Positions 17,979 to 25,152 of a stretch of 64,000 bases of DNA are shown in pieces (the first letter of the stretch is position 1; the number at the start of each line of letters is the position of its first letter). The notes beneath the pieces are model-generated. The model was given only the letters and a program-made list of their open reading frames with translations, did no database searches and was not told the DNA's origin. The stretch is from Bradyrhizobium lupini (GTDB taxonomy: Bacteria > Pseudomonadota > Alphaproteobacteria > Rhizobiales > Xanthobacteraceae), in the NCBI RefSeq assembly GCF_040939785.1, contig NZ_CP162553.1, forward strand, positions 5,847,001 through 5,911,000, read 5' to 3'. The position numbers were made by a program, and so were the translations under genes.

Positions 17979-18650
17979 ATGTCCGGTATCAATGCTCGGC
18001 CGAATGACGACGTCGTTCGATCTCAATTTGTGGCCAGTTTAGACGATCAGTCGCGTGACTGGGAGCTCGTGCTGCGGGAATCCCACCATCGGATGAAGAA
18101 CACGCTAACGATACTGGGTGCGTCAGTCCGCCGCGATTTCACCCGAACGGGTACCAGGGACGTATCGCTTGCAGCGGACCGGCTCGAGCGGCGCATTGTC
18201 GCCTTCGGCAGGCTCTATCAACTCTTGTCCGACAATGACGACCATACGGCGATCCCGGTGGCGGCCTTCTTCGAAAATCTGTGCGGAGCGATTTCCGAGG
18301 CCGTGCTGGAGCCGGCGGGCATCCGCTGCGAGGCTGCAATTGAAAGCGGCACGCTGCCGGCGTCGCAATGCCATCGGCTCGCGCTGATGCTGACGGAGCT
18401 GGTAACGAATGCGGCCAAGCATGCCTTCCCGAACAGGAATGACGCACTGATCCGCATCGAGACGGCCAATCGCGACGGCGCCTGGTTCTGCACGGTAATA
18501 GACAACGGGATCGGCGCGACCGGGCCGCTTCAGGGCACCGGCAGCCGGATTCTCGAAGGACTCGCACGCAGCATTCACGCCCGGCTGCAGGGCGAGGCGG
18601 GAGAGGACGGCACACGCGTAACCATCGTGATGCCGATCGCAGCTGCTTGA
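17979..18650 (+). CDS. Orphan sensor-less histidine kinase (HisKA_2 / HWE-like)
   Basis: A protein of 223 residues, with GGGGAGG eight bases before the ATG. Residues about 35-110 form the dimerisation domain with the phospho-acceptor in ESHHRMKNTLTILGA. The ATPase domain shows the N box LTELVTNAAKHAFP (about 145-158) and the G box VIDNGIGATG. No sensor (PAS, GAF, membrane) precedes the H box, so the protein is only the catalytic core. In alphaproteobacteria such kinases often feed the general stress PhyR pathway (family knowledge). A broken VOC gene follows 33 bases later in the same direction. It may instead act on another protein as a partner-dependent ATPase. Confidence 0.85.
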   Translation: MSGINARPNDDVVRSQFVASLDDQSRDWELVLRESHHRMKNTLTILGASVRRDFTRTGTRDVSLAADRLERRIVAFGRLYQLLSDNDDHTAIPVAAFFENLCGAISEAVLEPAGIRCEAAIESGTLPASQCHRLALMLTELVTNAAKHAFPNRNDALIRIETANRDGAWFCTVIDNGIGATGPLQGTGSRILEGLARSIHARLQGEAGEDGTRVTIVMPIAAA

Positions 18651-18683
18651 AGCTCGTCTTAAATCCAACCCAGGGAGTTCGAC

Positions 18684-19387
18684 ATGGCCACTACCGAAAT
18701 CGACCACGACGCCGCGGCCAAGCCTTCCAACAAGCCTGCGAAGACGCCTTCGACATCGCCTAGCGTCGATCAGCGGCTCGAGGTGATCGTGATCCCGGTG
18801 TCCGATGTCGATCGCGCCAAGGCCTTCTACGCGCGTCTCGGTTGGCGCCTGGACGCTCCGGCGATGACTGGCGCGTGATCCAGTTCACGCCGCCGGGTTC
18901 GGCCTGCTCGGTGATCTTCGGCAGGAACGTGACGGCGGCAGCGCCGGGCTCGGTGCGAGGCTTGTACCTGATCGTCTCCGATCTGGAGGCGGCGCGAACG
19001 GATCTGCTCGACCGCGGCGTCGAGGTCAGTGCTCCATTCCACGGTGCCGGCGATGTTCACGCCGGGACCGACGAGCCTTATCTCTCCGGCAGCGTTCGGG
19101 TGAGCGGTGCTGACCCGAAGCGCGGCAGCTACGGCTCATATGCGTCGTTCAGCGATCCCGACGGCAATGGCTGGTTATTCCAGGAGGTCACGACGCGATT
19201 GCCGGGACGGATCGCGGGCGGCGGCACGACATTCGCTTCGCAGGCTGCGCTGGCCGCAGCACTGCGCCGCGCGGCGGCGGCCCATGGCGAGCACGAAAAG
19301 CGGACCGGCGGGCACGACGAGAACTGGGCCGATTGGTACGCCGATTACATCGTCCGCGAGCAGGCGGGCCAGCCGCTGCCATCCTGA
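18684..19387 (+). pseudogene. VOC (glyoxalase/bleomycin-resistance) family protein, frameshifted
   Basis: A start with AGGGAG upstream (ATG 18684) gives a linker, then a first VOC strand and helix VIVIPVSDVDRAKAFYARLGWRLDA; this frame stops at 18878. The family sequence resumes in another frame at SGDDWRVIQFTPPGSACSVIFG and continues to 19387 with FSDPDGNGWLFQEV, the usual end of a VOC unit, plus a tail (NWADWYADYIVREQ) common in rhizobial members. The junction lies at 18856-18857, and the missing residues between DA and SGDDW suggest loss of several bases. Product: a metal-binding lyase- or dioxygenase-like detoxification protein if intact. It is co-transcribed with the orphan kinase. Confidence 0.8.
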
Positions 19388-19421
19388 GCTGGACAGCGGA
19401 TTCTTCGACTGATGCAAGCCG

Positions 19422-19465
19422 ACACGGCGCGCGATGACTGAGCTCATCGCGCGCCGTGTTGTTTT
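19422..19465 (+). terminator. Rho-independent terminator after the kinase-VOC unit
   Basis: A perfect 16-base-pair stem (ACACGGCGCGCGATGA and its complement) with a six-base loop is followed by TGTTTT. It ends the 17979-19387 transcription unit and insulates the next promoter. Confidence 0.9.
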
Positions 19466-19523
19466 GGCGGCGCGCGTCGCGAGTCGACGATCGCTCTCCT
19501 CGGTGTCGCGCGGCTCGCAACGG

Positions 19524-19552
19524 CTAACGTGCTCTAACAACCCATAACGAGC
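19524..19552 (+). promoter_or_regulatory. CTAAC direct-repeat operator, site 5 (upstream of epoxide hydrolase)
   Basis: The best copy: CTAAC, N5, CTAAC, N5, ATAAC, then GAGC, with exact ten-base phase. It lies 98 bases upstream of the ATG at 19650, immediately after the terminator at 19422-19465, so it must belong to the promoter of the downstream gene. Confidence 0.75.
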
Positions 19553-19649
19553 AAATTGCCAGGGCCTGCGCCAATCTCTCGGCATGGCGAACCGAGGCGT
19601 TGATGTCGAATTCGGTCAGCATCACCGACCAAAGTCAGGGAGATCGAAC

Positions 19650-20963
19650 ATGAGCACGCAAGCACGTACCGACATTCTCAATCCAGACCGCCGTCAACTG
19701 TTGAGCCAGGCCGCGATGACCGTGGTTGCCGCAAGCGTATCGAGCCTGCTGCCGCTGCATTCCGCGAAGGCCGGCGTGAGTGGGGCGGTTCGCCCGTTCC
19801 ACGTCAGCGTGCCCGAGGCGGATCTGCTCGATCTTCGCCGCCGTCTCGCGGCGACGCGCTGGCCGGATCGTGAGATCGTTGCCGATCAATCGCAGGGCGT
19901 GCAACTGACGACAGTGCAGCAGCTCGTGAGCTACTGGCAGAACGACTACGACTGGCGCAAGATCGAGGCGCGGCTGAATGCCTTGCCGCAATTCGTCACC
20001 GAGATCGACGGCGTCGACATCCATTTCATTCACGTCCGCTCCAGGCACGAGAATGCCTTGCCGATGATCGTCACGCATGGCTGGCCCGGTTCGATCATCG
20101 AGCAGATGAAGATCGTGGGCCCGCTCACCGACCCCGCCGCACACGGAGCGACGGCGGCGGACGCCTTCGATCTCGTGATCCCTTCGCTCCCAGGCCACGG
20201 TTTCTCCGGCAAGCCGGCGGAGCTGGGCTGGGATCCCCAGCGCGTCGCGCGTGCCTGGATCGTGCTGATGAAGCGGCTCGGCTACAACCGCTATGTCGCG
20301 CAAGGCGGCGATTGGGGCAATGCCGTGACGGAGCAGATGGCGGTGATCGCGCCGCCGGAACTGCTCGGCATCCACACCAACATGCCCGCGACCGTTCCTG
20401 ACGACATCGCCAAGGCGCTTCAGCCCGGCGGATCGCGGCCGTCGAACCTCTCGGCCGACGAGCGCTACGCTTACGATCAGCTCGAGGACTTCTACAAGCA
20501 CGGTCTCGGCTACGCGATCGAGATGTCCAACCGGCCGCAGACACTCTATGGCCTGGTGGATTCGCCGGCGGGCCTCGCGTCCTGGATGCTCGACCATGAT
20601 GCGCGCAGCGCCGCAATGATCGCCCGGGTGTTCGACGGCAAGACGGAAGGGCTGTCGCGCGACGACGTGGTCGACAACATCGCGCTCTACTGGCTCACCA
20701 ACACCGCGGTGTCGTCGGCGCGGCTGTACTGGGAGAACAAGCTGGTGTTCTTCGAGCCCAAGCACATCAAGATCCCGGTCGCCGTCAGCGTCTTCCCGGA
20801 CGAGATCTACGCCGCGCCGCGCAGCTGGACCGAGAAGGCCTATCCGAGGCTGATGCACTACAACCGTCTCGACAAGGGCGGCCATTTCGCCGCCTGGGAG
20901 CAGCCCGCGTTGTTCTGCGCGGAAATGCGCACCGCCTTCCGACCGCTGCGTCAGTCGATCTGA
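19650..20963 (+). CDS. Tat-exported epoxide hydrolase (EHN + alpha/beta hydrolase)
   Basis: A protein of 437 residues from the ATG at 19650 (AGGGAG eight bases upstream; the frame also opens at 19584 without a good ribosome site). The leader contains DRRQLL followed by a hydrophobic stretch ending SAKA, a twin-arginine-type signal, so the product is probably periplasmic. The EHN domain (RPFHVSVPEADLLDLRRRL ... WRKIEARLNALPQF) precedes the hydrolase core with HGWPGS at 143-148 and nucleophile Asp221 in GGDWGNAV; the catalytic His is in KGGHFAAWE. Known members open epoxides to diols. An enoyl-CoA hydratase homologue follows 52 bases later. Confidence 0.88.
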   Translation: MSTQARTDILNPDRRQLLSQAAMTVVAASVSSLLPLHSAKAGVSGAVRPFHVSVPEADLLDLRRRLAATRWPDREIVADQSQGVQLTTVQQLVSYWQNDYDWRKIEARLNALPQFVTEIDGVDIHFIHVRSRHENALPMIVTHGWPGSIIEQMKIVGPLTDPAAHGATAADAFDLVIPSLPGHGFSGKPAELGWDPQRVARAWIVLMKRLGYNRYVAQGGDWGNAVTEQMAVIAPPELLGIHTNMPATVPDDIAKALQPGGSRPSNLSADERYAYDQLEDFYKHGLGYAIEMSNRPQTLYGLVDSPAGLASWMLDHDARSAAMIARVFDGKTEGLSRDDVVDNIALYWLTNTAVSSARLYWENKLVFFEPKHIKIPVAVSVFPDEIYAAPRSWTEKAYPRLMHYNRLDKGGHFAAWEQPALFCAEMRTAFRPLRQSI

Positions 20964-21015
20964 GACGCGCACTTCCGCGCGTTCCCTTCTTTCCCCACAG
21001 ACCAGGAATCCAATC

Positions 21016-21864
21016 ATGAACCGCCCCGAACGCACCTTCACGACCGACCAAATCCGCCTGGAACGTCGGCTGCCGTCGTATTGGCGTGTCACCTTCGACA
21101 TGCCCCCAGTCAATATCTTCGGCCCCAAGCAGCTTCCGCTTCTTGACGACGTCGTCAAGGCGATCGAGATCGATCCTGAGGTGAAGGTCGTGGTGTTCGA
21201 CAGCGCCGTCGAAGGCTTCTTCATCACGCATTACGACTTCCTCGCGCCGCTGGAGGATCTGCTTCGTATCCCGCCGGGGCCGACGGGCCTGCAGGCACTG
21301 CCCGACATGCTGGTGCGTCTCAGCCGCGCGCCGGTGGTTTCGATTGCCTCGATTAGGGGCCGTGCGACCGGCGTCGGCAGCGAACTGGCGCTGGCAAGTG
21401 ATATGCGCTTTGCCAGCCGCGAAAAGGCGGTCCTGTCGCAATGGGAGGTCGGTGCGGGCCTGGTGCCCGGCGGCGGCCCGATGGCGCGGTTGCCGCGCCT
21501 GATGGGCCGCGGCCGCGCGCTCGAGGTTCTGCTTGGCGCCGACGATATCCACGGCGATCTCGCCGAACGTTACGGCTATGTGAACCGCTCGTTGCCGGAT
21601 GCCGAGCTCGATGGCTTCGTCGAGGCGCTGGCCATGCGCATCGCGTCCTTCGACAAGGAGGCGATTGCCGAGACCAAGCGCCTCGTCGACGTTGCGAGCC
21701 TGCCACCGGATATCGAGATCAAGCCGGAATGGGACGCGTTCCTGGCCTCGCTCAGCCGCCCGGCAAGCCAGAGCCGCATCAAGGCGCTGATGTCGCGCGG
21801 CTTCCACCGCGCCGGTGATGTCGAGAACCGGCTCGGCTTCCATGTCGGACAGATCGGTAGCTAA
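21016..21864 (+). CDS. Enoyl-CoA hydratase/isomerase family protein
   Basis: A protein of 282 residues. The crotonase fold is shown by the oxyanion-hole region SIRGRATGVGSELALASDMRFAS and the second helix QWEVGAGLVPGGGPMARLPRLMGRGRALEVLL. Both acidic positions usually needed for hydration are occupied (Glu in GSEL and in QWEV). It lies 52 bases downstream of the epoxide hydrolase, so the two are probably one transcript under CTAAC site 5. The substrate is unknown; a CoA thioester produced after epoxide opening is only a guess. A repeat element starts two bases after the stop. Confidence 0.85.
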   Translation: MNRPERTFTTDQIRLERRLPSYWRVTFDMPPVNIFGPKQLPLLDDVVKAIEIDPEVKVVVFDSAVEGFFITHYDFLAPLEDLLRIPPGPTGLQALPDMLVRLSRAPVVSIASIRGRATGVGSELALASDMRFASREKAVLSQWEVGAGLVPGGGPMARLPRLMGRGRALEVLLGADDIHGDLAERYGYVNRSLPDAELDGFVEALAMRIASFDKEAIAETKRLVDVASLPPDIEIKPEWDAFLASLSRPASQSRIKALMSRGFHRAGDVENRLGFHVGQIGS

Positions 21865-21865
21865 A

Positions 21866-21954
21866 GCGTTTTCAAGCGAAGTGGATACCGGTTCGCGTGA
21901 AGAAAACGCGTCAAAGCAAGAATCAAGTCCCGTTCCGATTTTATCGGAACGGGA
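21866..21954. repeat. Rhizobial intergenic palindromic repeat
   Basis: GCGTTTTC at 21866-21873 pairs with GAAAACGC at 21902-21909 around a segment reading GTGGATACCGGTTCGCGTGA. A second perfect hairpin follows: a 12-base stem TCCCGTTCCGAT with a TTT loop at 21928-21954. I remember near-identical elements as multicopy in Bradyrhizobium and relatives; copy number here cannot be checked. The second hairpin may also act as terminator of the preceding gene. Confidence 0.7.
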
Positions 21955-22070
21955 TTTGGCGGAACTGCTGCGGCGCTCGGCCGGTTGGAACGGCGACAGG
22001 CGGTCGTGCCAATGTCGCTTTCGTACCGTACCGAGTGCCGGTGCTAAAAAAATCAACCAGGAGAATTGAG

Positions 22071-22493
22071 ATGATCCGCAAGGCAACAGCAGTCTGGAAA
22101 GGCACCGGTCGCGATGGCACTGGTCAGTTATCGAGCGAATCCGGCGTGCTCGCCGCGACGCCTTATTCGTTCAAGACCCGCTTTGAGAACGAGAAGGGCA
22201 CCAATCCCGAGGAATTGATCGCTGCGGCCCATGCCGGCTGCTTCACTATGGCGCTGGCCTTCGGCCTGCAACTCGCCGGCTTCACGCCGGACGAGCTCAC
22301 GACTGAAGCTGCGGTCAGCCTCGAGCCGGAAGGCAAAGGCTTCAAGATCAGCAAATCGGCGCTGAAGCTACGTGCCAAGGTGCCGAACCTCGACGACGCT
22401 GGTTTCGCCAAGATCGCGGGCGAGGCCGAGAAGAACTGTCCGGTGTCGAAGGTGCTCAACGCCGCAATCACGCTCGACGCGAAGCTGACGTAA
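22071..22493 (+). CDS. OsmC-family organic hydroperoxide reductase
   Basis: A protein of 140 residues, ATG at 22071 with AGGAGA eight bases upstream. Signatures are NPEELIAAAHAGCFTMAL with peroxidatic Cys57 and CPVSKVLNA with resolving Cys123, the Cys pair of the OsmC subgroup. OsmC/Ohr enzymes reduce organic hydroperoxides in the cytoplasm using dithiol donors. It sits between a detoxification cluster and msrA, in keeping with an oxidative-damage role. Confidence 0.9.
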   Translation: MIRKATAVWKGTGRDGTGQLSSESGVLAATPYSFKTRFENEKGTNPEELIAAAHAGCFTMALAFGLQLAGFTPDELTTEAAVSLEPEGKGFKISKSALKLRAKVPNLDDAGFAKIAGEAEKNCPVSKVLNAAITLDAKLT

Positions 22494-22665
22494 GGCGCGC
22501 TCAATTTATGTCCATCTGGTTCTGCTTGGGGAAGCTGAGGTCGTCGAAGCTTTGGCCTCCACGAGAGGAACCGGATGGGCAAATGCCCGGCTTTCGACTG
22601 GGCCGCCGAAAGCATAGGATGCGACGGGTTCAGAACGGACAGACCGATCAATTGGGAGTGGAGAT

Positions 22666-23181
22666 ATGACAACGGAACGCGCAATTTTGGCCGGAGGCTG
22701 CTTCTGGGGCATGCAGGATCTGATCCGCAAGCAACCGGGCGTGGTCTCCACCCGCGTCGGCTATACCGGCGGCGCGGTGAAGAATGCCACCTACCGCAAC
22801 CATGAAGGTCATGCCGAAGCGATCGAGATCACCTTCGATCCCGCCAAGACCAGCTTTCGGACCATGCTGGAGTTCTTCTTCCAGATCCACGATCCGACCA
22901 CGCTCAACCGCCAGGGCAATGATTTGGGCACGAGCTATCGCTCGGCAATCTTCTATACCAGCGACGAGCAGAAGCGGATCGCCAAGGACACGATTGCAGA
23001 CGTTGAGGCGTCCGGTCTCTGGCCTGGCAAGGTCGTGACCGAGGTCGCGCCCGCGGGCGAGTTCTGGGAAGCCGAGCCGGAGCATCAGGATTATCTCGAA
23101 CGCTATCCGGACGGGTACACCTGCCACTTCATCCGCCCCGACTGGAAGTTGCCGCGGCGCGGGGCTGCCGCGGCAGGCTAA
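22666..23181 (+). CDS. msrA: Peptide-methionine (S)-S-oxide reductase MsrA
   Basis: A protein of 171 residues. The active site GCFWG is at residues 11-15 with catalytic Cys12. Family segments [46 protein letters not shown] and [11 protein letters not shown] are all present, and the length is typical. It reduces methionine S-sulfoxide in proteins. A resolving Cys is in TCHFIRPDW near the C-terminus. It is a single gene with its own ribosome site (GGGAGTGGAG). Confidence 0.95.
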   Translation: MTTERAILAGGCFWGMQDLIRKQPGVVSTRVGYTGGAVKNATYRNHEGHAEAIEITFDPAKTSFRTMLEFFFQIHDPTTLNRQGNDLGTSYRSAIFYTSDEQKRIAKDTIADVEASGLWPGKVVTEVAPAGEFWEAEPEHQDYLERYPDGYTCHFIRPDWKLPRRGAAAAG

Positions 23182-23230
23182 AGCGGGTCGTCGCTATTGC
23201 CGGGGAGAGCCATGGCTGAAATCCGCGAGA

Positions 23231-23863
23231 TCATCGCCGGCATCCGCAGATCACATCGACCGCTTTTCGGGCCATCTCCCTCAGCTCCGGGCGGCGGGCG
23301 CCGGCACGGGCGCGAATGGCGATGGTGTGCATCGTGGCTGAAGCGAGAATGGCAAGCGCCGCCGGATCGGCGTCGCGCTTCAGCTCGCCCTTGTCCTGGG
23401 CGAGGCGGAAGCGGGCTTCGAAATCGGCATCTATCATGCGCAGTCCCGCCGCAACGCTGCTCCGGATCGCGGCATCTTCTGCGACTTCGGTCACCGCCGT
23501 CCCCACCACGAAGCAGCCGCGTGCGGCTCCCTTGCCGGAAAAGTAGATCGACAGCGCCGCGTCATAGGCCAGCATCAGCGCTTCGTCCAAGGAATGGTCC
23601 CCGGCGAGAGCCTCACGCGTCGCGGCAAGGCTGATCTCCCAATACCGCGCGAGCGCCTCGAGATAGAGCGCATGCTTGTTGCCGAACACCGCGTAGAGGC
23701 TCGGCGGACTCATTCCGGTCGCGGCAGCGACCTTGTCCAGGGAGGTACCGGAATAACCGGTCCTCCAGAACGTTTCCGTTGCCCGCTTCAAGGCCGTCTC
23801 TGCGTCGTAGGCCGGTGGGCGTCCCCGGCGCGCCGGGGTCGTTTCGCTCTTTTTCCGTGCCAT
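23231..23863 (-). CDS. TetR-family repressor of the adjacent efflux operon
   Basis: A protein of 210 residues from the ATG at 23863. The start is preceded by Lys/Arg-rich linker codons rather than by a strong ribosome site; upstream in-frame starts are less likely. The helix-turn-helix is in ATETFWRTGYSGTSLDKVAAATGMSPPSLYAVFGNKHALYLEAL (shown here as family text, residues about 25-70); the rest is an all-helical ligand-binding domain. It is divergent from the hlyD-type gene, with two matching operator-like sites between them, the classic arrangement for a drug-efflux repressor. The inducer is unknown. Confidence 0.85.
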   Translation of the reverse strand: MARKKSETTPARRGRPPAYDAETALKRATETFWRTGYSGTSLDKVAAATGMSPPSLYAVFGNKHALYLEALARYWEISLAATREALAGDHSLDEALMLAYDAALSIYFSGKGAARGCFVVGTAVTEVAEDAAIRSSVAAGLRMIDADFEARFRLAQDKGELKRDADPAALAILASATMHTIAIRARAGARRPELREMARKAVDVICGCRR

Positions 23864-23899
23864 ATCGTCAGAACCCCGGTTGCCATGTTCCACACGCAT

Positions 23900-23923
23900 A
23901 TTTGTATGGATCGTTATAAAAAT
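23900..23923. promoter_or_regulatory. TetR operator, copy 1
   Basis: ATTTGTATGGATCGTTATAA shares its layout with copy 2 at 23961. The core TATGG-AT-CGTTA is a near palindrome. It is closest to the tetR gene, so it probably mediates autoregulation. Confidence 0.6.
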
Positions 23924-23960
23924 CAAGGTCGCGGACTTGATCGCCGCGTCGGAGTACAAT

Positions 23961-23983
23961 ATTTGTAACGAACGTTATTAAAT
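23961..23983. promoter_or_regulatory. TetR operator, copy 2
   Basis: The core TAACG-AA-CGTTA is a perfect 5-5 inverted repeat with a two-base spacer, inside ATTTGTAACGAACGTTATTA. It lies 61 bases from copy 1 and 24 bases before the start of the hlyD-type gene, where bound repressor would block transcription. Confidence 0.7.
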
Positions 23984-24006
23984 AGATTGAACCCGAGGAT
24001 CTTCCG

Positions 24007-25152
24007 ATGCGTTTCGATTTCGCGCCAATCGCCGGCGGGCTCGGCGTTCGCAACAGCTTCCGCCCGAGCGAGGCAGCCGCCCAATGGTTTGGGGCAGGGC
24101 TCGGCAAGCGGCTGCGACGGCCGCTGATGCTTGCGCTGCCGATGGCGGTGGCCGTGGTCGGTGCATTCATCTATCTGGCGCAGGAGCAATATGTCTCGAC
24201 CGACGACGCCTTTGTGCGTGCCGCCAAGGTGACCATCAACGCGCGCGTTTCCGGCCAGGCGGTCGAGATAGCCGTGCGTGACAACGAGCGCGTCCGGCGG
24301 GGGCAGGTGCTGTTTCGCATCGACCCGGAGCCTTATCAAATTGCCGTCGACCAGGCCGAGGCGCGCCTCGGAAGTGCGCGGCTCCAGATCGAATCCCTCA
24401 AGGCGACCCACCGTCAGCAGCAGGCGGAGCTGCAGTCGGCCAAAGAGACGGCTACGTTCGACGAGCACGAATTCGACCGCAAGAGGATGCTGGTTGCCTC
24501 CGACTTCACGCCACGCGCGGTCTATGAACGGGCCGAGACGGATCTCAAGGTCGCTCGCCAGCGCGTGGCGTCGGTCGAGCAGCAGATCGCCACCACGATC
24601 GTCGCACTCAACGGCGAGCTTGAGGGTGATGTCGATCGCCATCCGGCAGTCCGCGCAGCCAAGGCACAATTCGACCGTGCGCGGCTGGATCTCTCCTACG
24701 CCACCGTGACGGCGCCGGACGACGGCATCGTGACCAAGGTCGACGATCTCCAGATTGGTGGCTTCGTCAATGCCGGGGCACCGACGTTCTCGTTGCTGTC
24801 GAGCCGGCACGTCTGGGTCGAGGCGAATTTTCGCGAGACCGGTCTCACTCATATGCGCCCTGGCCAGGAGGCGACGATCGACGTCGATGCCTATCTCGAT
24901 CGCAAGTTCAAGGCACACATCGTCAGCATGAGTCCGGGGACCGGCTCGGACTTCTCGCTCCTGCCGCCCGAGAATGCGACGGGAAACTGGGTCAAGGTCG
25001 TCCAGCGATTGCCGGTGCGCTTGGAACTCGACGATCTCGATCCAAACCGGCCGTTGTTCTCAGGCATCAGCGTGACGGCGCGGGTCGATACAGGCCATCG
25101 CCGCAGCTGGGCGCATCTGCTCCAACCGGCGCTTGCGATGGAGGGCAAATGA
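24007..25152 (+). CDS. HlyD/EmrA-type membrane fusion protein
   Basis: A protein of 381 residues with one N-terminal membrane helix (PLMLALPMAVAVVGAFIYLA, about 38-57), then the lipoyl/barrel-sandwich half VSTDDAFVRAAKVTINARVSG, a coiled-coil hairpin (about 110-205) and the second half ATVTAPDDGIVTKVDDLQIGG, closing with a beta barrel. This is the periplasmic adaptor of a tripartite drug exporter. Its stop overlaps the start of the MFS gene (ATGA, 25149-25152), so the two are translationally coupled. Expression is probably repressed by the divergent TetR protein. Confidence 0.9.
   Translation: MRFDFAPIAGGLGVRNSFRPSEAAAQWFGAGLGKRLRRPLMLALPMAVAVVGAFIYLAQEQYVSTDDAFVRAAKVTINARVSGQAVEIAVRDNERVRRGQVLFRIDPEPYQIAVDQAEARLGSARLQIESLKATHRQQQAELQSAKETATFDEHEFDRKRMLVASDFTPRAVYERAETDLKVARQRVASVEQQIATTIVALNGELEGDVDRHPAVRAAKAQFDRARLDLSYATVTAPDDGIVTKVDDLQIGGFVNAGAPTFSLLSSRHVWVEANFRETGLTHMRPGQEATIDVDAYLDRKFKAHIVSMSPGTGSDFSLLPPENATGNWVKVVQRLPVRLELDDLDPNRPLFSGISVTARVDTGHRRSWAHLLQPALAMEGK

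Noticed and set aside
23197..23634. ATG at 23212 with a good GGGGAG ribosome site, reading MAEIREIIAGIR
   Set aside because: After about twelve codons it runs antisense through tetR with no family resemblance. At most it is the stump of a lost gene; not enough to call.
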